Of a stretch of 38,193 nt of DNA, positions 15,447-23,917 are shown one piece after another. The notes beneath the pieces were generated by a model. That model ran no database searches. It was not told the DNA's origin and saw nothing but the letters and a program-made list of their open reading frames with translations. Every line of letters starts with the position of its first letter. The first letter of the stretch is position 1. The position numbers and the translations under genes were made by a program. This DNA comes from an uncultured beta proteobacterium (GTDB taxonomy: Bacteria; Pseudomonadota; Gammaproteobacteria; Burkholderiales; Rhodocyclaceae), in NCBI GenBank assembly GCA_903886975.1, contig CAISOB010000057.1, positions 1 through 38,193 on the forward strand, read 5' to 3'.

Positions 15447-16189
15447 GAAGTCTCCATGTCAGGTTCAAACCCGACGAGTCTAAGTATTGGAACCGCTATT
15501 CAATGCAACAAATCCAGCATCGATCGAAATAGATGCTGAAAAATTTCCACGGCTTTGCGAGTGACAAGTTGTAGCGTATTGCGGACTCGCGATAGCTGTA
15601 TCTTCACGGGCCGTTCTGGGCGACCAAGAGACGGCTAGCTGAGCAGAGCAGCCATCTGAATGGCAGGTGCGGACAGACAGCGACCGGCAGTTCCCGGCCG
15701 AAAGTGACGCTAGCCGATTGCAGCCGATAGCGAACGATAACACAAGCCATTCTGCATCAATCAGGGTAAGTGGCGGCTTCCTGCACTCGGGAGGCCGGTA
15801 ATTTCCGGGCGGGTGGCTGGCCAGCGATTCGCCGGATCACGGCAACGCCCATTGAAGACGAAGCGATTCTCGCAGGAGGATTCATCGTTGTGCATCCGTA
15901 AAGACCGCTGACCAAAGGAAGAAGCCCTGATCGCAGCGCCGGACACCGCGCACAAGGAATCCGCGCGCAGCTACGGCAGCAGCGGTGCGCTTCAGAGATC
16001 AGAAGCCATCGCCGACGGGCAAGAGGAATCATCCATGCGTACGGCATCGTCGGGCTCGACTTTTGCATCGAGTCTTGCGCGCGTACCGCCGCGCAGACAT
16101 CGGCAAATGAGCGGTGCTATGATTGACTGACGACGGCTGCAGCAGACGGGAATCGGCCTTGCCGCGCGCAGCCCCACAGGAGAAATGAC
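15447..16189. other. Gene-poor region between the MFS and aldo/keto reductase genes
   Basis: I find no convincing gene here. Several short frames on the minus strand are open but have no ribosome site, no hydrophobic or domain pattern, and composition typical of chance frames. Parts such as the stretch around 15640-15740 look like degenerate dispersed sequence. The last bases hold the AGGAG ribosome site of the aldo/keto reductase gene. Confidence 0.5.
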
Positions 16190-17218
16190 ATGGAGCAACG
16201 ACGTCTCGGCAAATCCGGCCTTTGTGTTCCCGCCTTGAGCTTCGGCACCGCCACCTTCGGCGGCGGCAACGATTTCTTCAAGGCCTGGGGCGCGACCGAT
16301 GCCAGTGGCGCAGCGCGCCTGATCGACGTCTGCCTCGATCACGGCGTGTCGCTGTTCGACAGCGCCGACGTTTATTCCAGCGGTCTTGCCGAGGAGATCC
16401 TCGGTGCGGCGATCAAGGGCAAGCGTAACCGCCTGCTGCTCTCGACCAAGGCAACCTTTCCGGCCGGCACGGGCGCGAACGATTTCGGCTCATCGCGTCA
16501 GCACCTCATCGAAGCCGTCGACAAGGCTTTGCAGCGCCTCGGCAGCGATCATATCGACCTCTTTCAGTTGCACGGCCAGGACTACAACACGCCGGTCGAA
16601 GAGACCTTGGCGACGCTCGACCAGCTCGTGCGTTCGGGCAAGGTACGCTATGTCGGCTGCTCGAATTTTTCCGGCTGGCATCTGATGAAATCGCTGGCCG
16701 TTTCCGATCGCTACGGCTATCCGCGCCATGTCGCGCATCAGGCCTACTACTCGCTGCTCAACCGCGACTACGAATGGGAGCTGATGCCGCTCGGCGCCGA
16801 CCAGGGTGTCGGCGCGCTGATCTGGAGCCCGCTCGGCTGGGGCAAGCTGACCGGCAAGATCCGCCGCGGCGAGCCGGCGAAACCCGGCACACGCGCACGC
16901 GAACTCGCCGGCAGCGGCCCGCAGTGCGAAGAGGAAAAGTTGTTTCGCATTGTCGATGCGCTCGCGGCAATCGCCGCCGAGACCGGCAAGGGCGTGCCGC
17001 AGGTTGCACTCAACTGGCTGCTGCAACGGCCAACGGTGGCCAGCGTCATCATCGGCGCACGCGACGAGGCGCAGCTCGTCGAGAATATCGGCGCAGCCGG
17101 CTGGGCGCTGAGCGCCGACCAAGTCGCTCGCCTCGATCAGGCGAGCCATGTGCAACCCGCCTATCCGGTCTGGCACCAGCGCGGCTTTCCGATGCTCAAC
17201 GAGCGCGGCTGGGCCTGA
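16190..17218 (+). CDS. Aldo/keto reductase
   Basis: This is a 342-residue NADPH-dependent aldo/keto reductase with a TIM-barrel fold, acting on aldehydes or ketones in the cytoplasm. The catalytic tetrad is visible: Asp57 and Tyr62 (FDSADVYSSG), Lys87 (LLSTKAT) and His128 (LFQLHGQD). The C-terminal cofactor-binding region includes SVIIGARDEAQLVEN. It starts with the typical RRLGKSGL sequence after AGGAGAAATGAC. Length and motifs match the ring-shaped YajO/voltage-channel-beta-like group, and the substrate is unknown. The inhibitor gene follows after 23 bases, so they may share a transcript. Confidence 0.93.
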   Translation: MEQRRLGKSGLCVPALSFGTATFGGGNDFFKAWGATDASGAARLIDVCLDHGVSLFDSADVYSSGLAEEILGAAIKGKRNRLLLSTKATFPAGTGANDFGSSRQHLIEAVDKALQRLGSDHIDLFQLHGQDYNTPVEETLATLDQLVRSGKVRYVGCSNFSGWHLMKSLAVSDRYGYPRHVAHQAYYSLLNRDYEWELMPLGADQGVGALIWSPLGWGKLTGKIRRGEPAKPGTRARELAGSGPQCEEEKLFRIVDALAAIAAETGKGVPQVALNWLLQRPTVASVIIGARDEAQLVENIGAAGWALSADQVARLDQASHVQPAYPVWHQRGFPMLNERGWA

Positions 17219-17241
17219 AGGCGGCAGCCGAAAATCCCGCC

Positions 17242-17571
17242 ATGATTCGGCTTGACGAGAGCTTTGACGGCGGCTCCGTCACGCTGCGCGTCGGCCAACG
17301 GATCGATCTCGCTTTGGCGGAGAACGCCTCGACGGGTTACCGCTGGCACCCTGCCCGGCCATGCCCGCCCGTAGCGAGCCCGGCTCTGCGCGAAATCGAC
17401 GAGGCCTTCGCCGCGCCCGGCCGGCAGATGCCCGGCGCGTCCGGGATACGCCATATCTATTTCGAAGCGGTCAGCGCCGGCAACGCCGATCTGGAATTCG
17501 AATACCGACGCGCCTGGCAAGCGCCGGCGGCGCGAAGCTTCCGCCTGCGCGTCGAGATCCATGCCGAATGA
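17242..17571 (+). CDS. Chagasin-type (I42) cysteine-protease inhibitor
   Basis: This 109-residue protein matches the chagasin family of papain-type protease inhibitors. The three contact loops are recognisable: NASTGY at 28-33 (NPTTGY in chagasin), PGASG at 64-68 in the glycine loop position, and RRAW at 89-92 (RPW in chagasin). The hydrophobic beta-strand spacing also fits. There is no signal peptide, so it should act in the cytoplasm unless exported otherwise. The ribosome site is weak; translation may depend on the aldo/keto reductase upstream. A papain-like protease gene ends 22 bases away on the opposite strand and is the obvious candidate target. Confidence 0.82.
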   Translation: MIRLDESFDGGSVTLRVGQRIDLALAENASTGYRWHPARPCPPVASPALREIDEAFAAPGRQMPGASGIRHIYFEAVSAGNADLEFEYRRAWQAPAARSFRLRVEIHAE

Positions 17572-17593
17572 ACCGGCTGAGCAAGGCCGACGA

Positions 17594-18421
17594 TCAGACC
17601 GTGCGTATGGTCCAGAAATCGTCGGCGAGTTGGGCGTTGGCGAGGTAGAGATAGGGCATGGTGAAATAGCCCTTCATGCCCCAGCCGGGACCCCAGGAAT
17701 TGCGAACGATGAAGCGGCTGATCGCATCGTCGTAGCCGACGGCGAGCACCGCATGGCCGCCGAGTACATGTTCCTGCGGCCCCGGCATGGGCACGATGCC
17801 GGTCTTCGCGACCTGCGCGCTCTCGAAGCTGTCATAGACGGTGAAACCGAATACGAAGGGATAGCCGCTCGCCAGACAGCCCTTGAGCGTGGAGAGCTGG
17901 CCGGTGGTGAGGCGCTGATAGCTCTTGATCTTGTACTTGGCGGCCTCGGCGACCGCCGCCGCCGACGGCTTTTTGGCGTAGGGGCAGGCCGGGCACGCCG
18001 CCGGGTTCTTGTTGACGTAGCTGTACGGCCAGGTCGTTTCCTTGCATGCGCCGAGCGTGGCCGCACTCTTGATGCCGTCGCGAATCTGCGCGCCGCTATC
18101 GACGGAGGGTGACGTTCCTTCCATTACCCTTTCGTTGTAGTAGATGAACAGTCGTGACGGCGTGAACTCGGGAAGCTTCTGTTTGAGCCGGTCGAATTCG
18201 ATCGCCGCGGCGATGGCGTTGGCCGTGCAACTGCCGATCTGCCCCTGATCGTAGACCACCTTCGGACATTGCGGACGCAGATCCACCCTGGTCGGCAAGG
18301 CGGCCGCGGTGGCGTGCGGCACGGCGTAATTGTAGTCGCGCTGATCGGGCAGATCCGGTTTCCAGCCATAACGGGCGATGCTTTGACTGCGTGGCGTTGG
18401 CGTTGCTGATTTGCTGGGCAT
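17594..18421 (-). CDS. Papain-like (C1A family) cysteine protease
   Basis: This is a 275-residue C1A protease. The catalytic triad is Cys65 (QIGSCTANA), His223 (GGHAVLAVGY) and Asn241 (RNSWGPGWG), with the oxyanion Gln59. The N-terminal GWKPDLPDQRDY motif is common in bacterial members of this group, and there is no long inhibitory propeptide of the papain type. No signal peptide is seen, so it may act inside the cell, which matches the unexported inhibitor encoded next to it. The start ATG follows AAGGA. A good promoter (18551-18580) lies about 130 bases upstream. Confidence 0.9.
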   Translation of the reverse strand: MPSKSATPTPRSQSIARYGWKPDLPDQRDYNYAVPHATAAALPTRVDLRPQCPKVVYDQGQIGSCTANAIAAAIEFDRLKQKLPEFTPSRLFIYYNERVMEGTSPSVDSGAQIRDGIKSAATLGACKETTWPYSYVNKNPAACPACPYAKKPSAAAVAEAAKYKIKSYQRLTTGQLSTLKGCLASGYPFVFGFTVYDSFESAQVAKTGIVPMPGPQEHVLGGHAVLAVGYDDAISRFIVRNSWGPGWGMKGYFTMPYLYLANAQLADDFWTIRTV

Positions 18422-18550
18422 GATCCGTTTTCCTTTCCATTACGATGATGACAAGGACAAGGGCAGCTTTGCTGCGCAATGCCTCACATTGTCGGCCCCG
18501 CGCGGAGTTCCGGGGTATGTCGGCACGCCTCGGAGCTGTGCCGCGCGCAA

Positions 18551-18580
18551 AGTATATGCCTTTAGCATAGTTCGTATCAA
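18551..18580 (-). promoter_or_regulatory. Putative sigma-70 promoter of the cysteine protease gene
   Basis: On the minus strand TTGATA (18580-18575) and TATACT (18556-18551) are separated by 18 bases. It lies in the divergent gap between the protease and histidine kinase genes and would give a leader of about 125 bases. Confidence 0.5.
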
Positions 18581-18704
18581 GGCTGCTCGGGTGCGAAGTG
18601 CTTTTTTGGCGTATCCTCAGGCGGTTTCGGCGGTAATTACGGATGCACAGGCCCGGAAATAGTTGCGAGGATAGCCGTGCATAGTGGGGGAGATCGCAGC
18701 GTTC

Positions 18705-21167
18705 ATGGATTCGCGCCAGGGAAGACAACAAGTTAGCCGGACCGTCGGCCTGGTTGGCGCCGTCCTGATTTCGGCGATGATTGCCGCCGTTGTCATCGCT
18801 TCCGTGGCGATGCGCGAGCGGGAAATCGAAGACTGGCGCCGGCAGATGAGCAGCATGTCGCTGATCCTCGCCGAACAGACAACGCAGACGGTCTTCGCCG
18901 CCAACCTGATTCTCGATTCGGTCACAGATCACGTGCGCGAGGCCGGCATCACCGATCAAGCCTCGTTCCGCGCCAAGCTGGCGACGCCGGCGATGTACGA
19001 ATTGCTGCGCGAACGCATCCACGGTTTGCCGCAGGTCGACGTGGCCAGCATCATCGCCGCCAACGGCGACAATATCAATTTCAGCCGCTCCTACCCGGTG
19101 CCGCCGATCAACCTGGCGGAGCGTGACTATTTCAAGGCGCACCTGGCCAATCCGAATCTCGGCGACTTCATCAGCCAGCCCGTTCATAACAAGGGCAACG
19201 GCAAGTGGACCTTCTACATCAGCCGCCGCCTGAACGATGCGCGCGGCAATTTCATGGGCCTCGTGCTGGTGGGCATGTCGGTCGACGTCTTCACCGGCTT
19301 CTTCGAGCGTCTCGCGCGCAACCTCGGCGCAGGCGCAACCGTCAGCCTGTTTCGCAACGACCTGATGCTGCTGACGCGCTGGCCGGACAAGGATGAAGTG
19401 ATCGGCACGATCAATCGCACCGGCGCCTCGTACGAGGTGATCGAGGTGATGAAGAAGAAGGAGGCGGTACTGCTGCGCAACACGCCGCGCTTCTCCACCG
19501 GCGCACCCGAGTTGCGCCTGACGGCGGTGCGCGCCACCGAGCGCTATCCCCTGGTCGTCGTCATCGTCGTTACCGAGGATCTGATCCTGTCGAGCTGGCG
19601 CCGTTCGACTGGCATCATTGCCGGCATTACCACCGCCGGGGTTCTTGGCCTGTTGTTCGGCCTTTTTACGCTGGTGCGCATCCTGCAGCAGCGTGAATTC
19701 AACATGGCGCGCATGCGCCAGCTGATTGCCGAGGCGGAAGCCGCCAATCTTGCCAAGAGCCGCTTCCTGGCGACGATGTCGCACGAGATCCGCACGCCCT
19801 TGAACGGCGTTCTCGGCATGGCGCAATTGCTGCTCATGCCGAATCTCGCCGAAAGCGAGCGCAACAATTATGCACGCGTCATTCTGACCTCCGGCCAGAC
19901 CCTGCTTACCCTGCTCAACGACATCCTCGACCTGTCGAAGATCGAGGCGGGGAAGATCCAGATCGAAGCCACGCCCTTCGATCCAAGCCAGCTGCTTGCC
20001 GAAACCCGGGCACTGTATTCCGAATCGGCCCACAGCAAGGAACTGCGCCTCGAATGCCAATGGCACGGAGTGCCGGGGCAGCGCTATCGTTCCGACCCGC
20101 ACCGCCTGCGGCAGATGCTCTTCAACCTCGTCGGCAACGCGATCAAATTCACGCCGGCCGGCGAGGTGCGCGTCGAAGCCGCCGAAATCGAGCGCGATGG
20201 CGAAGGCGAAGGTAAATGCGCGCTGCTCGAATTTTCCGTCAGCGACACCGGCATCGGCATTCCCGCTGAAAAACTCGAATTGCTGTTCCTGCCATTTTCG
20301 CAAGCCGACAATTCGACGACGCGGGAATTCGGCGGCACCGGACTCGGCCTGTCGATCGTGCACACGCTGGCCAAGCTGATGGGCGGCGAGACCGGCGTCA
20401 GCAGTACGCCGGGCCAAGGTTCGCGCTTCTGGTTCCGCATTCGCGCCGGCATCGTCGCGAACGGCGAAGACAGCCGCCTGGCGGACCGCTCGTCTGTTGC
20501 CGCGGCCGCGCCGGCCGTCGCGCAAAGCGGAGCGGGCGCCAGCGTGCTGGTGGTCGAGGACGATCCGGTCAATCGCCAGATCATCAAGGCGCTGCTCGGC
20601 AAGCTCGGCCTGCGCGTGGTGCTGGCCAACGACGGGCAACAGGCGGTCGACGCCATCGTCGCCGGGCCGGCGCCCGATGTCGTGTTGATGGACATCCAGA
20701 TGCCGGTTATGGACGGCTATGCGGCGACCACGCTGATCCGCCAGCGGGAAGCTGCGAGCGGCCTGCCGCGCTTGACGATCATTGCCCTGACGGCCAATGC
20801 CTTTGCCGAAGACCGCGAACGTTGCCTGAGTGCGGGAATGGACGACTTCCTGAGCAAGCCGATTGCTTTCGATGCGCTTGTGTCGATGCTGGGAAAATGG
20901 ATACCGGCGGAATCGAAATCCGTGGCCGCGGTCAGCGACCGGCCGGTGGATGTCCGCGCATTGGCGCGCTGCATCGACGAAATCGCCCCCTTGCTGGCCC
21001 AGAACATGTTTGATGCAATTCCGCGCTTCAAGGATCTGCAAACTCTGACTTCAGGGACTCATCTGGCGGGTCAAATCGACGAAATCGAAAAGGAGTTGAG
21101 ATTGTTCCATTTCCCTGTCGTCCTTGAACGCTTGCGGCAAATCGTGAGCAAACTGGAAGCACGCTGA
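18705..21167 (+). CDS. Membrane hybrid histidine kinase with periplasmic sensor domain
   Basis: This 820-residue sensor kinase has a first helix at about 14-36, a periplasmic region of about 260 residues (Cache-like, inferred from length and the RDYFKAH and GLVLVGMSVDVF stretches), and a second helix at about 300-322. Its HisKA domain has phospho-acceptor His360 (MSHEIRTPLNG); the ATPase domain has NAIKFTP, DTGIGI and GGTGLGLSI; the receiver domain has Asp663 (MDIQMP) and the SKPI lysine. About 80 C-terminal residues have no recognised domain. A GTG at 18684 is an alternative start; both have purine-rich sites upstream. Its stop overlaps the next start (TGATG), so the cyclic-di-GMP protein is probably its partner. 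Confidence 0.93.
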   Translation: MDSRQGRQQVSRTVGLVGAVLISAMIAAVVIASVAMREREIEDWRRQMSSMSLILAEQTTQTVFAANLILDSVTDHVREAGITDQASFRAKLATPAMYELLRERIHGLPQVDVASIIAANGDNINFSRSYPVPPINLAERDYFKAHLANPNLGDFISQPVHNKGNGKWTFYISRRLNDARGNFMGLVLVGMSVDVFTGFFERLARNLGAGATVSLFRNDLMLLTRWPDKDEVIGTINRTGASYEVIEVMKKKEAVLLRNTPRFSTGAPELRLTAVRATERYPLVVVIVVTEDLILSSWRRSTGIIAGITTAGVLGLLFGLFTLVRILQQREFNMARMRQLIAEAEAANLAKSRFLATMSHEIRTPLNGVLGMAQLLLMPNLAESERNNYARVILTSGQTLLTLLNDILDLSKIEAGKIQIEATPFDPSQLLAETRALYSESAHSKELRLECQWHGVPGQRYRSDPHRLRQMLFNLVGNAIKFTPAGEVRVEAAEIERDGEGEGKCALLEFSVSDTGIGIPAEKLELLFLPFSQADNSTTREFGGTGLGLSIVHTLAKLMGGETGVSSTPGQGSRFWFRIRAGIVANGEDSRLADRSSVAAAAPAVAQSGAGASVLVVEDDPVNRQIIKALLGKLGLRVVLANDGQQAVDAIVAGPAPDVVLMDIQMPVMDGYAATTLIRQREAASGLPRLTIIALTANAFAEDRERCLSAGMDDFLSKPIAFDALVSMLGKWIPAESKSVAAVSDRPVDVRALARCIDEIAPLLAQNMFDAIPRFKDLQTLTSGTHLAGQIDEIEKELRLFHFPVVLERLRQIVSKLEAR

Positions 21168-23458
21168 TGAGCGAATCAAGGCCAAGAATTCTGGCGATTG
21201 ACGATACGCCGGCAAATCTGTTGACCCTCGGCGCCGCCCTATCCGAGCACTACGACCTGCAGACCGCAATCTCCGGAGAGATGGGTATCGCACTGGCGAT
21301 GGAAACGCCACCCGACCTGATCCTGCTCGACGTGATGATGCCGAGGATCGACGGCTTCGAAACCTGCCGGCGCTTGAAAGCCGAGCCCAGGCTCAAGGAT
21401 GTGCCGGTCATCTTCATTACCGCAGCGAGCGAATTGGAGTCGGAACTCGAAGGCCTGACCTTGGGCGGTGCGGACTACCTCATCAAGCCGATCAACGTCG
21501 ACATTGCGCGGCGACGCATCAACAATCTTCTCGAACGCGAGACTCTGCACCGCAAGGTTCAGGTCCAGCGCGATGAACTCGAGGCCTTGCTCGCCGAACG
21601 TTTGCAGGCCGAAAGCGAATTGCGCATTGCGGCAGTGGCCTTCGATTCGCAGAACGGCATGGTGATCACCGACCCAAGCGGCGTGATCCTCAAAGTCAAC
21701 GCGGCCTTCACCCGGCTGACCGGCTACAGCGCCGCGGAAGCGCTCGGCCGGACGCCGGCGTTGCTCAAATCGGGGCGCCATGACGAACTCTTCTACCAGC
21801 GCATGTGGAGCGCACTGAAAGAAAAAGGCTGGTGGCAGGGCGAGGTGTGGAACAAGCGCAAGAACGGCCAGATCTACGCCGAATTGCTGACCATCACGGC
21901 CATCATGACCGCTGAAGGGGTGACCTCGAATTATGTCGCAAGCTTCAGCGACATCACCGAAGACAAACGTGCCGAGGCCGAGATCCATCGCCTGGCCTAC
22001 TACGATGCGCTGACGCACTTGCCCAACCGCCGCCTGCTGCAGGACCGCCTGGCCCAGGCGCTGGCCGGCGCGGCGCGCAGCGGGCGCTATGGCGCGATAT
22101 TTTTCATCGACCTCGACAACTTCAAGGCGCTCAACGATACGCGCGGACACGAGGTCGGCGACCTGCTGCTGAGCGAGGTCGCGCAGCGCTTGCGCGCCTG
22201 CGTGCGCGAAGGCGACACGATAGCGCGGCTCGGCGGCGACGAATTCGTGCTGTTGCTCGAGGGACTCGCCGCCGAGGCCAACGAGGGAGCGGCATTGGCC
22301 AAGAAGATGGGCAAGAAGCTGTTCGAGATCATCGCCCCGAGCTTTACGCTCGATGGCCTGCCCTATCAATGCAAGCTGAGCATGGGCGTTTGCCTTTTCG
22401 CGCACGAGGACAGCGTCGAGGATTTGTTCAAGCGCGCCGACCTGGCGCTCTATCAGGCCAAGAGCGCCGGCCGCAACAGCCTGCGTTTCTTCGACCCGGC
22501 GATGCAGGCGGCCATGGAGTTGCGCAGTGCCCTCGAGATCGATCTCGCCGACGCACTCGACCTCGATCAGTTGCGTGTTTATTATCAGCCGCAATACGAC
22601 ACCGCACGCCGCGCGGTCGGCGTCGAAGCGCTGCTGCGCTGGCAGCATCCCCAACGCGGCATGATCGCGCCGAGCGACTTTATTCCGCTCGCCGAGGATA
22701 CCGGCCTGATTCTGCCGATCGGCCGGTGGGTCATGGAGAGCGCCTGCGCGCTGATCGGGCAGTGGGCGGGCGATTTGCAGGCGCAGTGGCTCGAGATTGC
22801 GGTCAATGTCAGCGCCCGGCAATTCCGCCGCGCCGATTTCGTCGCCGAAGTGCGCGGCGTGCTCGAACGCAGCGGCGCCAATCCACAACGTTTGAAGCTC
22901 GAGCTGACCGAGAGTCTGGTTCTCGAGAACGTCGAGGACACCATCGCCAAGATGCGGGCGATCAAGGCGCTCGGCGTCCGCCTGTCGATGGACGATTTCG
23001 GCACCGGCTATTCGTCGCTGTCGTATCTCGCCCAGCTGCCGCTCGATCAGCTCAAGATCGACCAATCATTCGTACGCAACCTCCCGGGCGCAAACAAGGA
23101 CGAGACGATCGCGCGCACCATCATCACCTTGGGTCGCGAGCTTGAAATGAACGTGATAGCCGAGGGCGTCGAGACCGAAGCCCAGCTCGAATTCCTCGAG
23201 GCGCACGGCTGCCATGCCTATCAGGGTTATCTGTTCAGCCGGCCGCTGCCTCTCGCGGATCTGGTCTTGTTTCCCGCGCAGACGAAAATGGACTCGGCAC
23301 CGGCTTCACCAGCCGCAGCGCAGGACTTTCTCGGCCCAGAACAGCGCGACAGTGGTCTTGCTGTCGGTGATCTGGCCCGTGCGCACGGCGAGCAAGGCGT
23401 CGTCGAGGTTCAGGGTCAGCAGGTCGAGGAACTCGCCGTGGTCGAGTTGCTGCGCTGA
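21167..23458 (+). CDS. Response regulator with PAS, GGDEF and EAL domains
   Basis: This is a 763-residue cyclic-di-GMP enzyme. The receiver domain has phospho-acceptor Asp55 (LDVMMP); a PAS/PAC domain lies at about 145-265; the GGDEF at 356-360 is intact with the upstream REGD inhibitory site; the EAL domain has Glu487 (GVEALLRW), ELTES, DDFGTGYSSL and AEGVET. Both synthase and phosphodiesterase motifs look active, so the balance may be set by phosphorylation from the kinase encoded just upstream. After the EAL domain a tail of about 60 residues, from FPAQTK onward, has no family match and lies antisense to the Nudix gene (153-base overlap), suggesting an original stop codon was lost. Confidence 0.93.
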   Translation: MSESRPRILAIDDTPANLLTLGAALSEHYDLQTAISGEMGIALAMETPPDLILLDVMMPRIDGFETCRRLKAEPRLKDVPVIFITAASELESELEGLTLGGADYLIKPINVDIARRRINNLLERETLHRKVQVQRDELEALLAERLQAESELRIAAVAFDSQNGMVITDPSGVILKVNAAFTRLTGYSAAEALGRTPALLKSGRHDELFYQRMWSALKEKGWWQGEVWNKRKNGQIYAELLTITAIMTAEGVTSNYVASFSDITEDKRAEAEIHRLAYYDALTHLPNRRLLQDRLAQALAGAARSGRYGAIFFIDLDNFKALNDTRGHEVGDLLLSEVAQRLRACVREGDTIARLGGDEFVLLLEGLAAEANEGAALAKKMGKKLFEIIAPSFTLDGLPYQCKLSMGVCLFAHEDSVEDLFKRADLALYQAKSAGRNSLRFFDPAMQAAMELRSALEIDLADALDLDQLRVYYQPQYDTARRAVGVEALLRWQHPQRGMIAPSDFIPLAEDTGLILPIGRWVMESACALIGQWAGDLQAQWLEIAVNVSARQFRRADFVAEVRGVLERSGANPQRLKLELTESLVLENVEDTIAKMRAIKALGVRLSMDDFGTGYSSLSYLAQLPLDQLKIDQSFVRNLPGANKDETIARTIITLGRELEMNVIAEGVETEAQLEFLEAHGCHAYQGYLFSRPLPLADLVLFPAQTKMDSAPASPAAAQDFLGPEQRDSGLAVGDLARAHGEQGVVEVQGQQVEELAVVELLR

Positions 23459-23860
23459 TTCGCGCCGAAGGCCGCGCGCCAGGAAGATCTCGATGCGCTC
23501 GTTCGAATAGCCGATGCTCGGGTGCTGTACGCCGAGGTGACGCCACTCGCCGGCGCTGTGGCCGGTTTCTTCAAGCAGTTCGCGCCGCGCCGTGGCGAGA
23601 ATGTCCTCGCCCGGATCGATCTTGCCGGCTGGCAATTCGAGAAAAGCCCGGCGCAGCGGATAACGGAACTGGCGTTCGAAGATCAGATCGCCGTTGTCCT
23701 GCAGCGCAATGACGACCACCGCGCCCTGGTGCATGACGTACTCGCGCGCGCTCTCCTTGCCGTCGGGCAAGCGCACGCGGTCGACATGGACCTCGAGCAG
23801 CTTGCCGCGAAACACCGTCGTGCCTTGCACTTCAATTTCGTCCAGGTGCGCGTGTGTCAT
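23306..23860 (-). CDS. Nudix hydrolase, ADP-ribose pyrophosphatase-like
   Basis: This 184-residue protein has a complete Nudix box: GKIDPGE, seven residues, then RELLEETG. The N-terminal EVHVDRVRLPDGK and the C-terminal TDSKTTVALFWAEK are typical of ADP-ribose/ADP-sugar pyrophosphatases (NudF/AdpP type), which split ADP-ribose to AMP and ribose-5-phosphate. The start ATG at 23860-23858 has TGGAGG just ahead; a longer frame would read through the terminator hairpin. It lies directly behind nuoN, a neighbour arrangement I recall from betaproteobacterial complex I operons. Its last 153 bases overlap the GGDEF-EAL gene in antisense. Confidence 0.92.
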   Translation of the reverse strand: MTHAHLDEIEVQGTTVFRGKLLEVHVDRVRLPDGKESAREYVMHQGAVVVIALQDNGDLIFERQFRYPLRRAFLELPAGKIDPGEDILATARRELLEETGHSAGEWRHLGVQHPSIGYSNERIEIFLARGLRRESAQQLDHGEFLDLLTLNLDDALLAVRTGQITDSKTTVALFWAEKVLRCGW

Positions 23861-23869
23861 AGAGCCTCC

Positions 23870-23899
23870 AAAACAAAAACGCCCCGGCCAGCGGGGCGC
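23870..23899 (-). terminator. Intrinsic terminator after nuoN
   Basis: On the minus strand a CGCCCC/GGGGCG stem with a seven-base loop is followed at once by GTTTTTGTTTT. It begins about 20 bases after the nuoN stop. The U-tract ends just before the ribosome site of the Nudix gene, so that gene depends on read-through or on a promoter inside nuoN. Confidence 0.85.
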
Positions 23900-23917
23900 T
23901 TGGCCATTCGGCACCAC

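Noticed and set aside
15447..16189. Insertion-sequence or transposase remnant in the gene-poor region
   Set aside because: No paired terminal inverted repeats, target duplication or transposase motif (DDE or HUH) could be found on either strand.
18438..18465. A DYDDDDK-like (FLAG-like) coding stretch near the protease start
   Set aside because: It is non-coding sequence upstream of the protease gene and the match is partial; there is no sign of a vector or tag.
18096..21041. A 981-codon open frame on the minus strand antisense to the hybrid kinase
   Set aside because: The plus strand encodes a complete histidine kinase with all motifs in order; the antisense frame has no recognisable domain, and its composition is that of a mirror of GC-rich coding DNA.
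21239..23065. A 608-codon open frame antisense to the GGDEF-EAL gene
   Set aside because: REC, PAS, GGDEF and EAL motifs all lie on the plus strand; the opposite frame is a codon-bias shadow without a ribosome site.
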